Source: an uncultured Lachnospiraceae bacterium (GTDB lineage: Bacteria; Bacillota; Clostridia; Lachnospirales; Lachnospiraceae). Taken from it: a stretch of DNA of 64,000 nucleotides. The notes beneath the pieces were generated by a model, which was given only the letters and a program-made list of their open reading frames with translations, was not told the origin of the DNA and did no database searches. Shown here one piece after another: positions 36,117-43,741 of this stretch; position 1 is the stretch's first letter, and the number at the start of each line of letters is the position of its first letter. The stretch covers positions 1 to 64,000 of the forward strand of contig CADBIU010000012.1 of the NCBI GenBank assembly GCA_902794825.1, in the 5' to 3' direction. The position numbers and the translations under genes were made by a program.

Positions 36117-36377
36117 ATGGCAAACATCAAATCTGCCAAGAAGAGAATTCTCACAAGCGCTAAGAAGACCGCTGCAAACAAGGCTGTAAAGTCTTCCGTC
36201 AAGACCGCTATCAAGAAAGTCAACAAGGCTGTAGAGGCCGGCGACAAGGCAGCTGCAACAGCAGCTCTTATCGCAGCTGAGGCTACGATCGACAAGGCCT
36301 GCACAAAGGGCGTTCTTCACAAGAACAACGCGTCCCGCAAGGTCTCCCGTCTTGCCAGCAGCATCAACAAGATCTGA
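36117..36377 (+). CDS. rpsT: 30S ribosomal protein S20
   Basis: S20 binds 16S rRNA early in 30S assembly. The 86-residue protein starts MANIKSAKKRI and is very rich in Lys and Ala, with the family ending KGVLHKNNASRKVSRLAS. I use the ATG at 36117, where GGAGG lies about 9 nt upstream, in place of the longer in-frame extension that is simply the leader. It is monocistronic, bounded by a promoter and a terminator. Confidence 0.97.
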   Translation: MANIKSAKKRILTSAKKTAANKAVKSSVKTAIKKVNKAVEAGDKAAATAALIAAEATIDKACTKGVLHKNNASRKVSRLASSINKI

Positions 36378-36407
36378 TAAGCGGATATAAACTACTGAAT
36401 CTGTTTT

Positions 36408-36446
36408 CCGTATGTCCACGACCCATCGGACATACGGATTTTTTGT
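36408..36446 (+). terminator. terminator of rpsT
   Basis: Ten-bp arms CCGTATGTCC (36408-36417) and complement (36428-36437) are followed by ATTTTTTG on the plus strand. Confidence 0.92.
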
Positions 36447-36453
36447 ATATAAG

Positions 36454-36495
36454 TCAAAAAATCGCAGTCCCGTTATTTCGGAAACTGCGATTTTA
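36454..36495 (-). terminator. terminator of the G3E GTPase pair
   Basis: Arms near 36459-36468 and 36484-36493 (AAATCGCAGT and complement) are followed by TTTTTT on the minus strand, downstream of the stop at 36519. Confidence 0.88.
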
Positions 36496-36518
36496 TTATT
36501 TCCTGTATTGTCCGGATA

Positions 36519-37463
36519 TCAGCCGGCGAAATTGATCACAGGCTCTTTGGGTTCCGCTGTTTTTTCAACCTTCTCCGCATAGAGAACAATGCCCTTGCCC
36601 TCGTATTCGGAAAACGTCTCATAAGAGACTCTCGCCCTTACTCTCACCCATGTCCTTTCGGGGAAGATCATATCCTTATCCGCCTTGCACGCATAGCCAA
36701 GGAAAGACATATCGTTCGCGCAGCAGGTCATAGCCATACGCCCGGGAACAAAATATCCCTTGGGGAACTTATCGGGGATCATCACCATGCCGGTGTACTC
36801 GATCTCCTTTCCGTCATAGCGGTCCGGATGCTCCATCGCGTCAAGATACCAGATTCCGTAATTAAGATTCTCAAGGATGATCGGCTCTTTGTGAATGTCG
36901 TAAGGAAGGTCCTCTTCCGTTGTCATATCGATCTCACCGTTAGCATCCTCAAAGATCAGATCTGCCTGCTGATTGATCGCCTTGATATTTCTCTTATAGG
37001 AGATAAGAGTCTTCTCGTCGATACCATCGCAGCGGTTGAGCATGATCAGCTCTGAATTCCTGATCTGTTCCGCCAGCAGGGATCTCATGTTTGTAAAGTA
37101 CATCGAGAATGTGGAAGCATCGATCGATGTGATCTGCTGTTCCAGCCTCCAGGCCCTTGGAAGCCTGAACTTTCTGAAATCCCACATGCCGTTATACTCT
37201 ATGAGAATTCTCTCAGGTCTGTATTTTGCCTCCAGTGCCATCATCGCAGAAGGAGTAAGATCCTCTTCATTCTCAAATACTTCTATCTCGGTATTTGTCT
37301 GGCGGAGCAGACGCTCGCTGTACTCCACTTCACCTTCTTCGCAAACGATCAGGAGTGTGGTTCCGGACGTCTGAAAGTACGGCTGAGCGATCGTATAGGA
37401 GAAGAAGGATGTTTTCCCGCTGTCCAGAAATCCGTTGATCACATAAACAGGTTTTTGTACCAT
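36519..37463 (-). CDS. G3E-type GTPase fused to a DUF1980/TIGR03943-like tail
   Basis: The 314-residue protein has a CobW-like P-loop domain (about 1-180), but Walker A reads GFLDSGKTS in place of GFLGAGKTT and there is no CxCC motif. The C-terminal 110 residues (KEIEYTGMVMIP, then MAMTCCANDMSFLGYACKAD) resemble the C-terminus of the YcgQ/TIGR03943 membrane protein partners, which carry a similar MTCC segment. It would thus combine a GTPase with a domain usually found beside a permease. The ATG at 37463 was chosen for its family-like start. It follows the His-rich GTPase by 47 nt and likely acts with it. Confidence 0.75.
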   Translation of the reverse strand: MVQKPVYVINGFLDSGKTSFFSYTIAQPYFQTSGTTLLIVCEEGEVEYSERLLRQTNTEIEVFENEEDLTPSAMMALEAKYRPERILIEYNGMWDFRKFRLPRAWRLEQQITSIDASTFSMYFTNMRSLLAEQIRNSELIMLNRCDGIDEKTLISYKRNIKAINQQADLIFEDANGEIDMTTEEDLPYDIHKEPIILENLNYGIWYLDAMEHPDRYDGKEIEYTGMVMIPDKFPKGYFVPGRMAMTCCANDMSFLGYACKADKDMIFPERTWVRVRARVSYETFSEYEGKGIVLYAEKVEKTAEPKEPVINFAG

Positions 37464-37510
37464 TTTTTCTCTTTTCCTCTTCCAAATCCAAATAGCGCCA
37501 TAACGCACCT

Positions 37511-38722
37511 TTATTTGCGGAACAGATCCGCGAGAGCATTTTCCTTGAGGCCGGAACCGATCACGCAGATCTTGCCGGTAACATCAGCGGCGCCGAAACG
37601 GACTTCTGTCTCCTCGGGAACATAGTCAAAGTGGATCCAGCGTCCCTCATTATCGGGAACCATGCCCTTTGAACGCAGAACAAAGCCGTAGGTCTCAGCG
37701 TCATCAAGCTTAGCAAGGATCTGTCTGATCTCCTCCTCTGAGTATCTGGCAGGCGTTTCCATTCCCCAGCTTGCGAAGATCTCATCCGCGTCATGTCCGC
37801 CGTGGTGATGGTGGTGATGATGGTGGCTGTGGGATTTATAGATCCTGTTGCCGTTTTCATCAACTTCCACTTCCGCGTGCTCATGATCGTGGTCATGGTG
37901 ATGATGATGCTCGTGCTCCTCATCTTCATCATCGTCGTCATGATGATGGTGGTGATGGTGCTCATGCTCCTCATCTTCATCATCGTCGTCGTGATGATGG
38001 TGGTGATGGTGTTCATGCTCCTCATCTTCATCATCGTCGTCGTGATGGTGATGATGGTGCTCGTGCTCTTCTTCCTCTTTCTCCTGCTCGCGCATGAATT
38101 CCTCGAGGATCTCAGCCTGCAGGTCGCTTCTTCCTTCTATCGTGGCGAGGATCTGCTTGCCGTCAAGTTCCGCAAGAGGAGTCGTGATGATCGTTGCCTT
38201 CGGATTGTGCTCGCGAAGGATCTCTACGCACTCAGCGATCTTCGCCTGGCTTGTCTTGTCGGTTCTTGTGAGAATGATCGTGCCTGCGCACTCGATCTGG
38301 TTGACAAAGAACTCGCCGAAATTCTTCATGTAGAGTTTGCACTTGGAAGCGTCTACAACCGCTACGGCTGTGTTGAGGGCCATATCAGAACCTTCGGACG
38401 CATCCTTCACTGCCTGCATTACATCTGAGAGTTTCCCTACTCCGGAGGGCTCGATCAGGATCCTGTCAGGGGCATACTGATTCATCACTTCCCTGAGGGA
38501 TGTTCCGAAATCACCTACCAGCGAGCAGCAGATGCAGCCGGAATTCATCTCACGGATCTCAATCCCCGCTTCCTTGAGAAAACCGCCGTCAATGCCGATC
38601 TCGCCGAACTCGTTCTCGATCAGCACGACGCGTGTGCCTGCAAGCGCCTCTTTGATCAGCTTCTTGATCAGCGTTGTCTTGCCGGCTCCCAGGAAACCGG
38701 ACACAATATCAATTTTCGTCAT
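37511..38722 (-). CDS. CobW-type G3E GTPase with His/Asp/Glu repeat insert
   Basis: The 403-residue protein is a zinc-chaperone-type GTPase. It has Walker A GFLGAGKTT (about 8-16), the metal-binding NSGCICC motif (about 63-69) that its two relatives in this window lack, and a C-terminal CobW_C domain (about 310-403). Between them, about 219-290, lies a hydrophilic insert of three near-identical 17-residue repeats of the form EHEHHHHHHHDDDDEDE, plus two more His runs. This could store or buffer zinc or another divalent metal. The ATG at 38722 has AAAGGAAG upstream. A 19-bp palindrome lies before it. Confidence 0.9.
   Translation of the reverse strand: MTKIDIVSGFLGAGKTTLIKKLIKEALAGTRVVLIENEFGEIGIDGGFLKEAGIEIREMNSGCICCSLVGDFGTSLREVMNQYAPDRILIEPSGVGKLSDVMQAVKDASEGSDMALNTAVAVVDASKCKLYMKNFGEFFVNQIECAGTIILTRTDKTSQAKIAECVEILREHNPKATIITTPLAELDGKQILATIEGRSDLQAEILEEFMREQEKEEEEHEHHHHHHDDDDEDEEHEHHHHHHHDDDDEDEEHEHHHHHHHDDDDEDEEHEHHHHHDHDHEHAEVEVDENGNRIYKSHSHHHHHHHHGGHDADEIFASWGMETPARYSEEEIRQILAKLDDAETYGFVLRSKGMVPDNEGRWIHFDYVPEETEVRFGAADVTGKICVIGSGLKENALADLFRK
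37915..38067 (-). repeat. three tandem 51-bp repeats coding for the His/Asp/Glu insert
   Basis: Copies begin at 37915, 37966 and 38017 (plus-strand coordinates) and differ at only a few bases, mostly synonymous. The exact 51-bp period keeps the frame, so copy number may change by slippage without breaking the gene. Confidence 0.9.
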
Positions 38723-38752
38723 TATATATCGCTTCCTTTCTGACTGAATGAA

Positions 38753-38771
38753 GGATCCGCGACGCGGATCC
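38753..38771. promoter_or_regulatory. 19-bp palindrome upstream of the His-rich GTPase gene
   Basis: GGATCCGCG (38753-38761) and CGCGGATCC (38763-38771) flank one base. It may end the rnpB transcript, although the T-tract is weak, or it may be an operator for the GTPase gene 31 nt downstream. Confidence 0.5.
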
Positions 38772-38792
38772 TGATCATTAATAACCATAATA

Positions 38793-39158
38793 TATAAGCA
38801 GAGCTGTAAGCCGGGTTATGTCTTGGACGATCATCTATCTAGGACCGCCGTCGCCGGCGGCCTCAAGCGACCCACCTGAGAGCGAGCCGGGCAAGCTCAC
38901 AGCTCTCGTTTCGGTCTTGCTTCGGATGGGGTTTACATGGCTCTCCGTGTTACCACGAAGACGGTAGTCTCTTACACTGCCTTTCCACCCTTACGGGCAG
39001 CGGGCACTGGGCCCGCTGCTTCGCGGTATATCTCTGTTGCACTGGCCTGGGAGTCACCTCCACCGGACGTTATCCGGCATCCTGCCCTGTGAAGCCCGGA
39101 CTTTCCTCGTCTGCGCCCTTTCGGGACCTGCAGCCGCGATCGCCCGCCCTGCTTATAT
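38793..39158 (-). ncRNA. rnpB: RNase P RNA (bacterial type A)
   Basis: RNase P RNA removes 5' leaders from precursor tRNAs. On the minus strand it has the conserved block GAGGAAAGUCCGGGCU near the 5' end, the later segment ending AUAACCCGGCUUAC near the 3' end, and a P1 helix closed by UAUAAGCAGGGC and GCUCUGCUUAUA at the two ends. Length (about 366 nt) fits. A consensus promoter stands upstream. Confidence 0.95.
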
Positions 39159-39166
39159 CCTTATGC

Positions 39167-39195
39167 ATTTTACTCGCGAGTCTGACAGTTGTCAA
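39167..39195 (-). promoter_or_regulatory. sigma-A promoter of rnpB
   Basis: On the minus strand TTGACA (39190-39195) and TAAAAT (39167-39172) are 17 bp apart. The -35 lies immediately after the stop codon of the nucleoside kinase. Confidence 0.9.
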
Positions 39196-39196
39196 C

Positions 39197-40855
39197 TCAG
39201 GCGTGGAAACATCCTCCGCCTACAAATTCCCTCAGAAGTGAATTCGTGGGGACCGCCGCCGTGTCTACGCCGACAAAGTACTCAAGGAACTTTAAAAGTC
39301 TCTTCGCCTCGTAATAAGCCGGCTCGTTCTGTCTGACGTTAAAGAGAAGAGGTTCCGCGAACTGCTTGATCACAGCCAGTTCATAGATCAAGACAGAATT
39401 GAACACAGCGTCCGCGTCGTCCTGATAGGGGAAAATATTCATATCTTCTCCCAATCTTACCTTTGGCCACAGTTCAAAGGTATGCTGAGCCGAATTTCCT
39501 CTGGTCCTGGCGTCTCTTACCATTCTCCGCAAAAGTCTTGCGTCCGTAGACGGGATCCGGTTGTGTTCGTCTATGTTCAGACTGGTCATGCAGCTGATAT
39601 AGATCTTGAAAATGCTTTCCTTGGGAAGCTCCTCGGAGGTTCTGGGATTAAGTCCGTGAATGCCCTCGATGATCAGGATATCCTCCTTTTTCAGCTGGAG
39701 GAATCTTCCCTTATAAACTCTTTTGCCCGCCTTGAAATCAAACTGGGGCATCTCAATTCTTTCGCCGTCGAGCAGATCGAGCATATCGTCGTTGAACAGA
39801 TCAATATCAAGCGCTTCGAAAACTTCATAATTGTAGTTGCCGTCGATGTCGATCGGCGTCTGCTCACGGTTGACAAAATAGTCATCCATACTGATGATAT
39901 GAGGCCTTAACCCAAACGATCTGAGCTGGATCGCGAGTCTGTGGGAAAACGTGGTCTTGCCGGAAGAACTCGGTCCCGCCACAAGGACGATCTTCGTGTC
40001 CTTTTTCTGGAAGATCTGCGCCGCGATCTCGCCGATCCTGCGCTCCTGCAGCGCTTCCTGCACCAGGATCATATCGCTGATGTTTCCGTCGCAGATCGCG
40101 TCATTGAGATCGCCAACCGTTGTAATGTTGACAAGATCTCCCCATTTTGTAGACAGATAAAGCTGCTCGAACAGGCTCTCCTGATCCTCGAACTCCTCCA
40201 GTTCAAAGGGATTCTCCTGACGGGGCAGGATCAGAAGGAGGCCGCCGTTATATGCCTTGACTTTGAAGAGATTGACATAACCTGCAGAGGGAAGCATATA
40301 TCCATAGAAATAGTCATAGTATCCTTCCATGCTGTATACGTTTATGGTTGATCCGCGGCGATAGTGGAAAAGCTTCTCCTTGTCGAGCATCCCCTGCCTC
40401 TTGAACAGTTCGATCGCGTCATCAATAGGGTAGGTTTTTTTGACGATCGGCAGGTTTTTGTCCCTGAGCCTCTTCATCTCATTCTCCACTTTCATCGCAA
40501 AGTCATCCGTTACGCGGACGCCTTCGTGTACCGAGCAGTAAAAAGCATTTCCCAGAGCGAACTCTATTTTGACGCGCACAGTGTTTCCCTGTTCCTTAAG
40601 CACGTCCCTGACGGCTTTTACCAGCATCATCTGCGCTGTGCGGACATAGGAATTGTGCCCTGCGTTTTCCCTGGTGGTGATAAAAGAGATCACGCCGTCT
40701 CTCTCAAGTCTCTTGTTAAGTTCCCTCATCTTGCCGTTAAAAAAGACAAGAGCAATGGAATTATTGTACTGCTCCTGGAACTCTCTGACGATAGTCTCGA
40801 AGGTCGTTCCTTTGTCATATTGACGGATTGCTCCTTTGATCATTACGGTCGGCAT
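39197..40855 (-). CDS. uridine kinase-like nucleoside kinase with ThrRS-like N-terminus
   Basis: The 552-residue protein has an N-terminal TGS and tRNA-synthetase editing-domain-like half (about 1-260; the FHYRRGST segment recalls threonyl-tRNA synthetase) and a C-terminal phosphoribulokinase/uridine kinase domain (Walker A VAGPSSSGKTT, about 290-300, then SMDDYFVNRE). The architecture is known in Firmicutes. The substrate may be a nucleoside, but the joined domain has no clear role. It lies 62 nt after nif3 and ends at the rnpB promoter. Confidence 0.88.
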   Translation of the reverse strand: MPTVMIKGAIRQYDKGTTFETIVREFQEQYNNSIALVFFNGKMRELNKRLERDGVISFITTRENAGHNSYVRTAQMMLVKAVRDVLKEQGNTVRVKIEFALGNAFYCSVHEGVRVTDDFAMKVENEMKRLRDKNLPIVKKTYPIDDAIELFKRQGMLDKEKLFHYRRGSTINVYSMEGYYDYFYGYMLPSAGYVNLFKVKAYNGGLLLILPRQENPFELEEFEDQESLFEQLYLSTKWGDLVNITTVGDLNDAICDGNISDMILVQEALQERRIGEIAAQIFQKKDTKIVLVAGPSSSGKTTFSHRLAIQLRSFGLRPHIISMDDYFVNREQTPIDIDGNYNYEVFEALDIDLFNDDMLDLLDGERIEMPQFDFKAGKRVYKGRFLQLKKEDILIIEGIHGLNPRTSEELPKESIFKIYISCMTSLNIDEHNRIPSTDARLLRRMVRDARTRGNSAQHTFELWPKVRLGEDMNIFPYQDDADAVFNSVLIYELAVIKQFAEPLLFNVRQNEPAYYEAKRLLKFLEYFVGVDTAAVPTNSLLREFVGGGCFHA

Positions 40856-40917
40856 TGAAATCCCCCTCTCTGTGATTTAAGAACACATAACGCAGTATCT
40901 TTATCATGTAAAGCCTC

Positions 40918-41700
40918 TCACGTCTCCATGAAAGGCGAGCCCGCATCGCAGGAAACGATCCTGAGTTCCGGCATTTCTCTTTCAAGATATTCTTTCATAT
41001 AAGGAATAAAGATCTTCTCGATCCCGTAGTGGCCTGCATCGATCACAGCCACTCCTTTTTCCACGGCGTCAATGCCGTCGTGATGGGAAATATCACCGGT
41101 TATATATACATCTGCTCCTGCCTTTACCGCGAGATCGATCTCTCCCTTCCCCGAGCCGGGAAGAATGGCACAGGTCACAAGCATTTGTTCAGGGTCTCCG
41201 TAGTACCGGACATGCCCGATATTAAATACTTCCGCGACCTTTTCGGCACATTCGGATAATTTCACAGGTTCAAGAAGCGTCCCTATCCTGCCGATTCCTT
41301 CCACCGAGATGTCATCCTCGTAAGTTACCTCCAGCACTTCTCTGTCTGACAGATGCATTAGATCTGCCGCGGCGTCCGCCATGCCCAGCACATCGAAGTT
41401 TGTGTGCATCGAATAGCAGCAGATATCGCTTTGGATAAGGTCAAGGATCCTTTTTCCCACATAATCGCTGTCTGTGATATTTTTGACCCCGCCAAATAGG
41501 AGGGGATGATGAGTCAGGATCAGATCCGCGCCCTGCGCCTTTGCGGCTTCGATCACCTCAGAAGTGGCATCGAGGGCAAGGGCGATGGTCCGGACTTCTT
41601 TATCGGAATATCCCACCTGAAGTCCGACATTGTCCCAGGACATAGCAAAACTCCGTGGACACATTTCCTCAAGCATCTGCATGATCTCTTTCAGTTTCAT
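40918..41700 (-). CDS. Nif3-like dinuclear metal-centre protein
   Basis: The 260-residue protein belongs to the Nif3/YqfO (GTP cyclohydrolase I type 2) family, which forms hexamers with a two-metal site. Metal ligands are seen in LTHHPLLFGG and MHTNFD, and later in TGDISHHDG. Function remains uncertain. The ATG at 41700 has AGGAG in front. It is 10 nt from trmK in the rpoD operon, as in many Firmicutes. At about 260 residues it lacks the inserted PII-like domain of longer members. Confidence 0.92.
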   Translation of the reverse strand: MKLKEIMQMLEEMCPRSFAMSWDNVGLQVGYSDKEVRTIALALDATSEVIEAAKAQGADLILTHHPLLFGGVKNITDSDYVGKRILDLIQSDICCYSMHTNFDVLGMADAAADLMHLSDREVLEVTYEDDISVEGIGRIGTLLEPVKLSECAEKVAEVFNIGHVRYYGDPEQMLVTCAILPGSGKGEIDLAVKAGADVYITGDISHHDGIDAVEKGVAVIDAGHYGIEKIFIPYMKEYLEREMPELRIVSCDAGSPFMET

Positions 41701-41710
41701 ATGCGGCTCC

Positions 41711-42514
41711 TTAACCCATGATTTCAAAATATTCCAGCGCTGTTCTTATCAATCTGTCCTTTTGCGCAACTTCTTCAGTTTTTTCTTTCACTGCCTCTGC
41801 CTTCGCCTTATTTGCCTTCTGCAGGGAATGCATGATCCTGTCGTTGACGCCCTTCTGCCACAGCAGATAGCTTTTCAGCATGCTGTCCCGATCTCTTAGC
41901 AGTACAGGTCCAAACAGATCCTCTGCTTCCTGAAACAGAGCTTTCTCTTCAGTTCCGATACTTCCATCTCTTGTTCTCCACGCAGGGCCATCACATCGGT
42001 TGTGACTCACATGCATTACAGGGTAGTATTTATTGTCCTCCAGAACTATCCGCTCCCTGTCAATGAACAGTCCAAGCTCCCTGACCGCCCTTCTGACAAA
42101 TTCCGGATCCGCCTGGGGCTGAAGTATGATCTCATCAAAGTCCAATGACTTGTCAGGCTCCCGAAGAAGGATCCTGCTCATGATCCTTCCTCCCATTCCG
42201 GCGATCACAAGTCCCTGCGCTTCTCCGGGCCTGTAGGAGTCAAGACCGTCGGAAATCCTGAGGATCACCTTATCGCAAACGCCGTAAAGTTCAATATTCC
42301 CGCGGGCCTTTTCCAGCGGTCCTTCGATGACGTCCATCGCTATAGCGCGGTCAATGACGCCGTCCATTAACAGTCTGATCGGAATATGCGCGTGATCTGT
42401 TCCCACATCACACAGGCAATATCCTGTTTTGTTCTTCTGTTCTCCGGGGCCGGCCGCGTTCACCATTTTGGCGATCGCGGTCAGCCTCTTCGATAGCTTT
42501 ACTTCTGCTGCCAT
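41711..42514 (-). CDS. trmK: tRNA (adenine-22-N1)-methyltransferase TrmK
   Basis: TrmK methylates A22 of tRNAs using S-adenosylmethionine. The 267-residue protein has the SAM site CDVGTDHAHIPIRL (about 35-48) and the GLVIAGMGGR motif, and an alpha-helical, coiled C-terminal part. It follows rpoD by 6 nt, its standard place. Confidence 0.94.
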   Translation of the reverse strand: MAAEVKLSKRLTAIAKMVNAAGPGEQKNKTGYCLCDVGTDHAHIPIRLLMDGVIDRAIAMDVIEGPLEKARGNIELYGVCDKVILRISDGLDSYRPGEAQGLVIAGMGGRIMSRILLREPDKSLDFDEIILQPQADPEFVRRAVRELGLFIDRERIVLEDNKYYPVMHVSHNRCDGPAWRTRDGSIGTEEKALFQEAEDLFGPVLLRDRDSMLKSYLLWQKGVNDRIMHSLQKANKAKAEAVKEKTEEVAQKDRLIRTALEYFEIMG

Positions 42515-42520
42515 ACGCGG

Positions 42521-43666
42521 TCAGTCAAGATAATCCTTGAGTTTGCGGCTTCTGCTGGGATGGCGGAGCTTGCGCAGCGCCTTTGCCTCGATCTGTCTGA
42601 TACGCTCTCTGGTAACGTTAAATTCCTTGCCGACTTCTTCAAGAGTCCTGGCTCTTCCGTCATCGAGACCGAATCTGAGTCTGAGCACTTTCTGCTCTCT
42701 CTCTGTCAGTGTTCCCAGGACTTCCTTGAGCTGTTCACGAAGAAGAGTAAAAGCGGCGGCGTCAGCCGGTACCGGCACGTTGTCATCCTGGATAAAATCG
42801 CCGAGATGGCTGTCTTCCTCTTCGCCGATAGGTGTCTCAAGTGAAACAGGCTCCTGAGAGATCTTGAGGATCTCGCGGACTCTCTCCACGGGGATTTCCA
42901 TTCTTTCGGCGATCTCTTCGGGAGTAGGTTCTCTTCCGAGCTCCTGAAGGAGCTGTCTGCTCACTCTGACCAGTTTGTTGATCGTCTCTACCATATGCAC
43001 GGGAATACGGATCGTTCTGGCCTGGTCGGCGATGGCTCTTGTGATCGCCTGGCGGATCCACCATGTAGCGTAAGTCGAGAATTTAAAACCCTTATTGTAA
43101 TCGAACTTCTCAACAGCCTTGATAAGGCCGAGATTGCCTTCCTGGATCAGGTCAAGGAACAGCATGCCGCGTCCGACATAGCGTTTGGCGATACTGACAA
43201 CGAGACGAAGGTTTGCTTCCGCGAGTCTCTTCTTTGCTTCCTCATCTCCGTTTTCCATTCTTTTGGCAAGCTCGATCTCTTCTTCAGCGGTCAGAAGCGG
43301 AACTTTACCGATCTCTTTGAGGTACATGCGAACCGGGTCCTCGATATTGATGCTGTCCGGAATGCTCAGGTCCATCAGATCCGACTCTTCGTCACCGTTA
43401 TCTTCGATCATTCCCAATTCGTCTTCGGGCACATCGGTGTCATCTTCCTCTACGACCTGCAGCACGTCAATATCATTCTTTTCAAGCACGCGTACGATCA
43501 GCTCGTACTGGTCGTCCGTAAGCTTAAGATTCTTGAATTCCGCGCGTATCTCCGATTCCTCAAGTACGCCCTTTTTCTGCTTGCCGGCAGCGATCAGATC
43601 ACCGATCTTCCTCATGAACTCTTCCTGATTAACTGTTTCATGATTTTTGTTGTCCGCTTTGCTCAT
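42521..43666 (-). CDS. rpoD: primary sigma factor RpoD/SigA
   Basis: RpoD directs RNA polymerase to the promoters called in this window. The 381-residue protein has region 1.1 (about 1-85), region 1.2 ([11 protein letters not shown]), region 2 with [13 protein letters not shown] near 2.4, region 3 and region 4 with the helix-turn-helix [22 protein letters not shown] cut here to its core [10 protein letters not shown]. It lies 75 nt after dnaG. Confidence 0.98.
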   Translation of the reverse strand: MSKADNKNHETVNQEEFMRKIGDLIAAGKQKKGVLEESEIRAEFKNLKLTDDQYELIVRVLEKNDIDVLQVVEEDDTDVPEDELGMIEDNGDEESDLMDLSIPDSINIEDPVRMYLKEIGKVPLLTAEEEIELAKRMENGDEEAKKRLAEANLRLVVSIAKRYVGRGMLFLDLIQEGNLGLIKAVEKFDYNKGFKFSTYATWWIRQAITRAIADQARTIRIPVHMVETINKLVRVSRQLLQELGREPTPEEIAERMEIPVERVREILKISQEPVSLETPIGEEEDSHLGDFIQDDNVPVPADAAAFTLLREQLKEVLGTLTEREQKVLRLRFGLDDGRARTLEEVGKEFNVTRERIRQIEAKALRKLRHPSRSRKLKDYLD

Positions 43667-43741
43667 AGTAGATGTTCCTCCGTTCTTATATCTATAAACA
43701 GATCGTTAAGATCTCATTTATCAGTGATTATGATTTACAGG

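Noticed and set aside
37915..38067. Tandem repeats considered as a CRISPR array
   Set aside because: The units are contiguous with no spacers and encode protein repeats in frame.
37793..38428. Repetitive hydrophobic ORF opposite the His-rich gene
   Set aside because: Its Val/Met/Leu runs simply mirror the His/Asp/Glu codons of the real gene; not a membrane protein.
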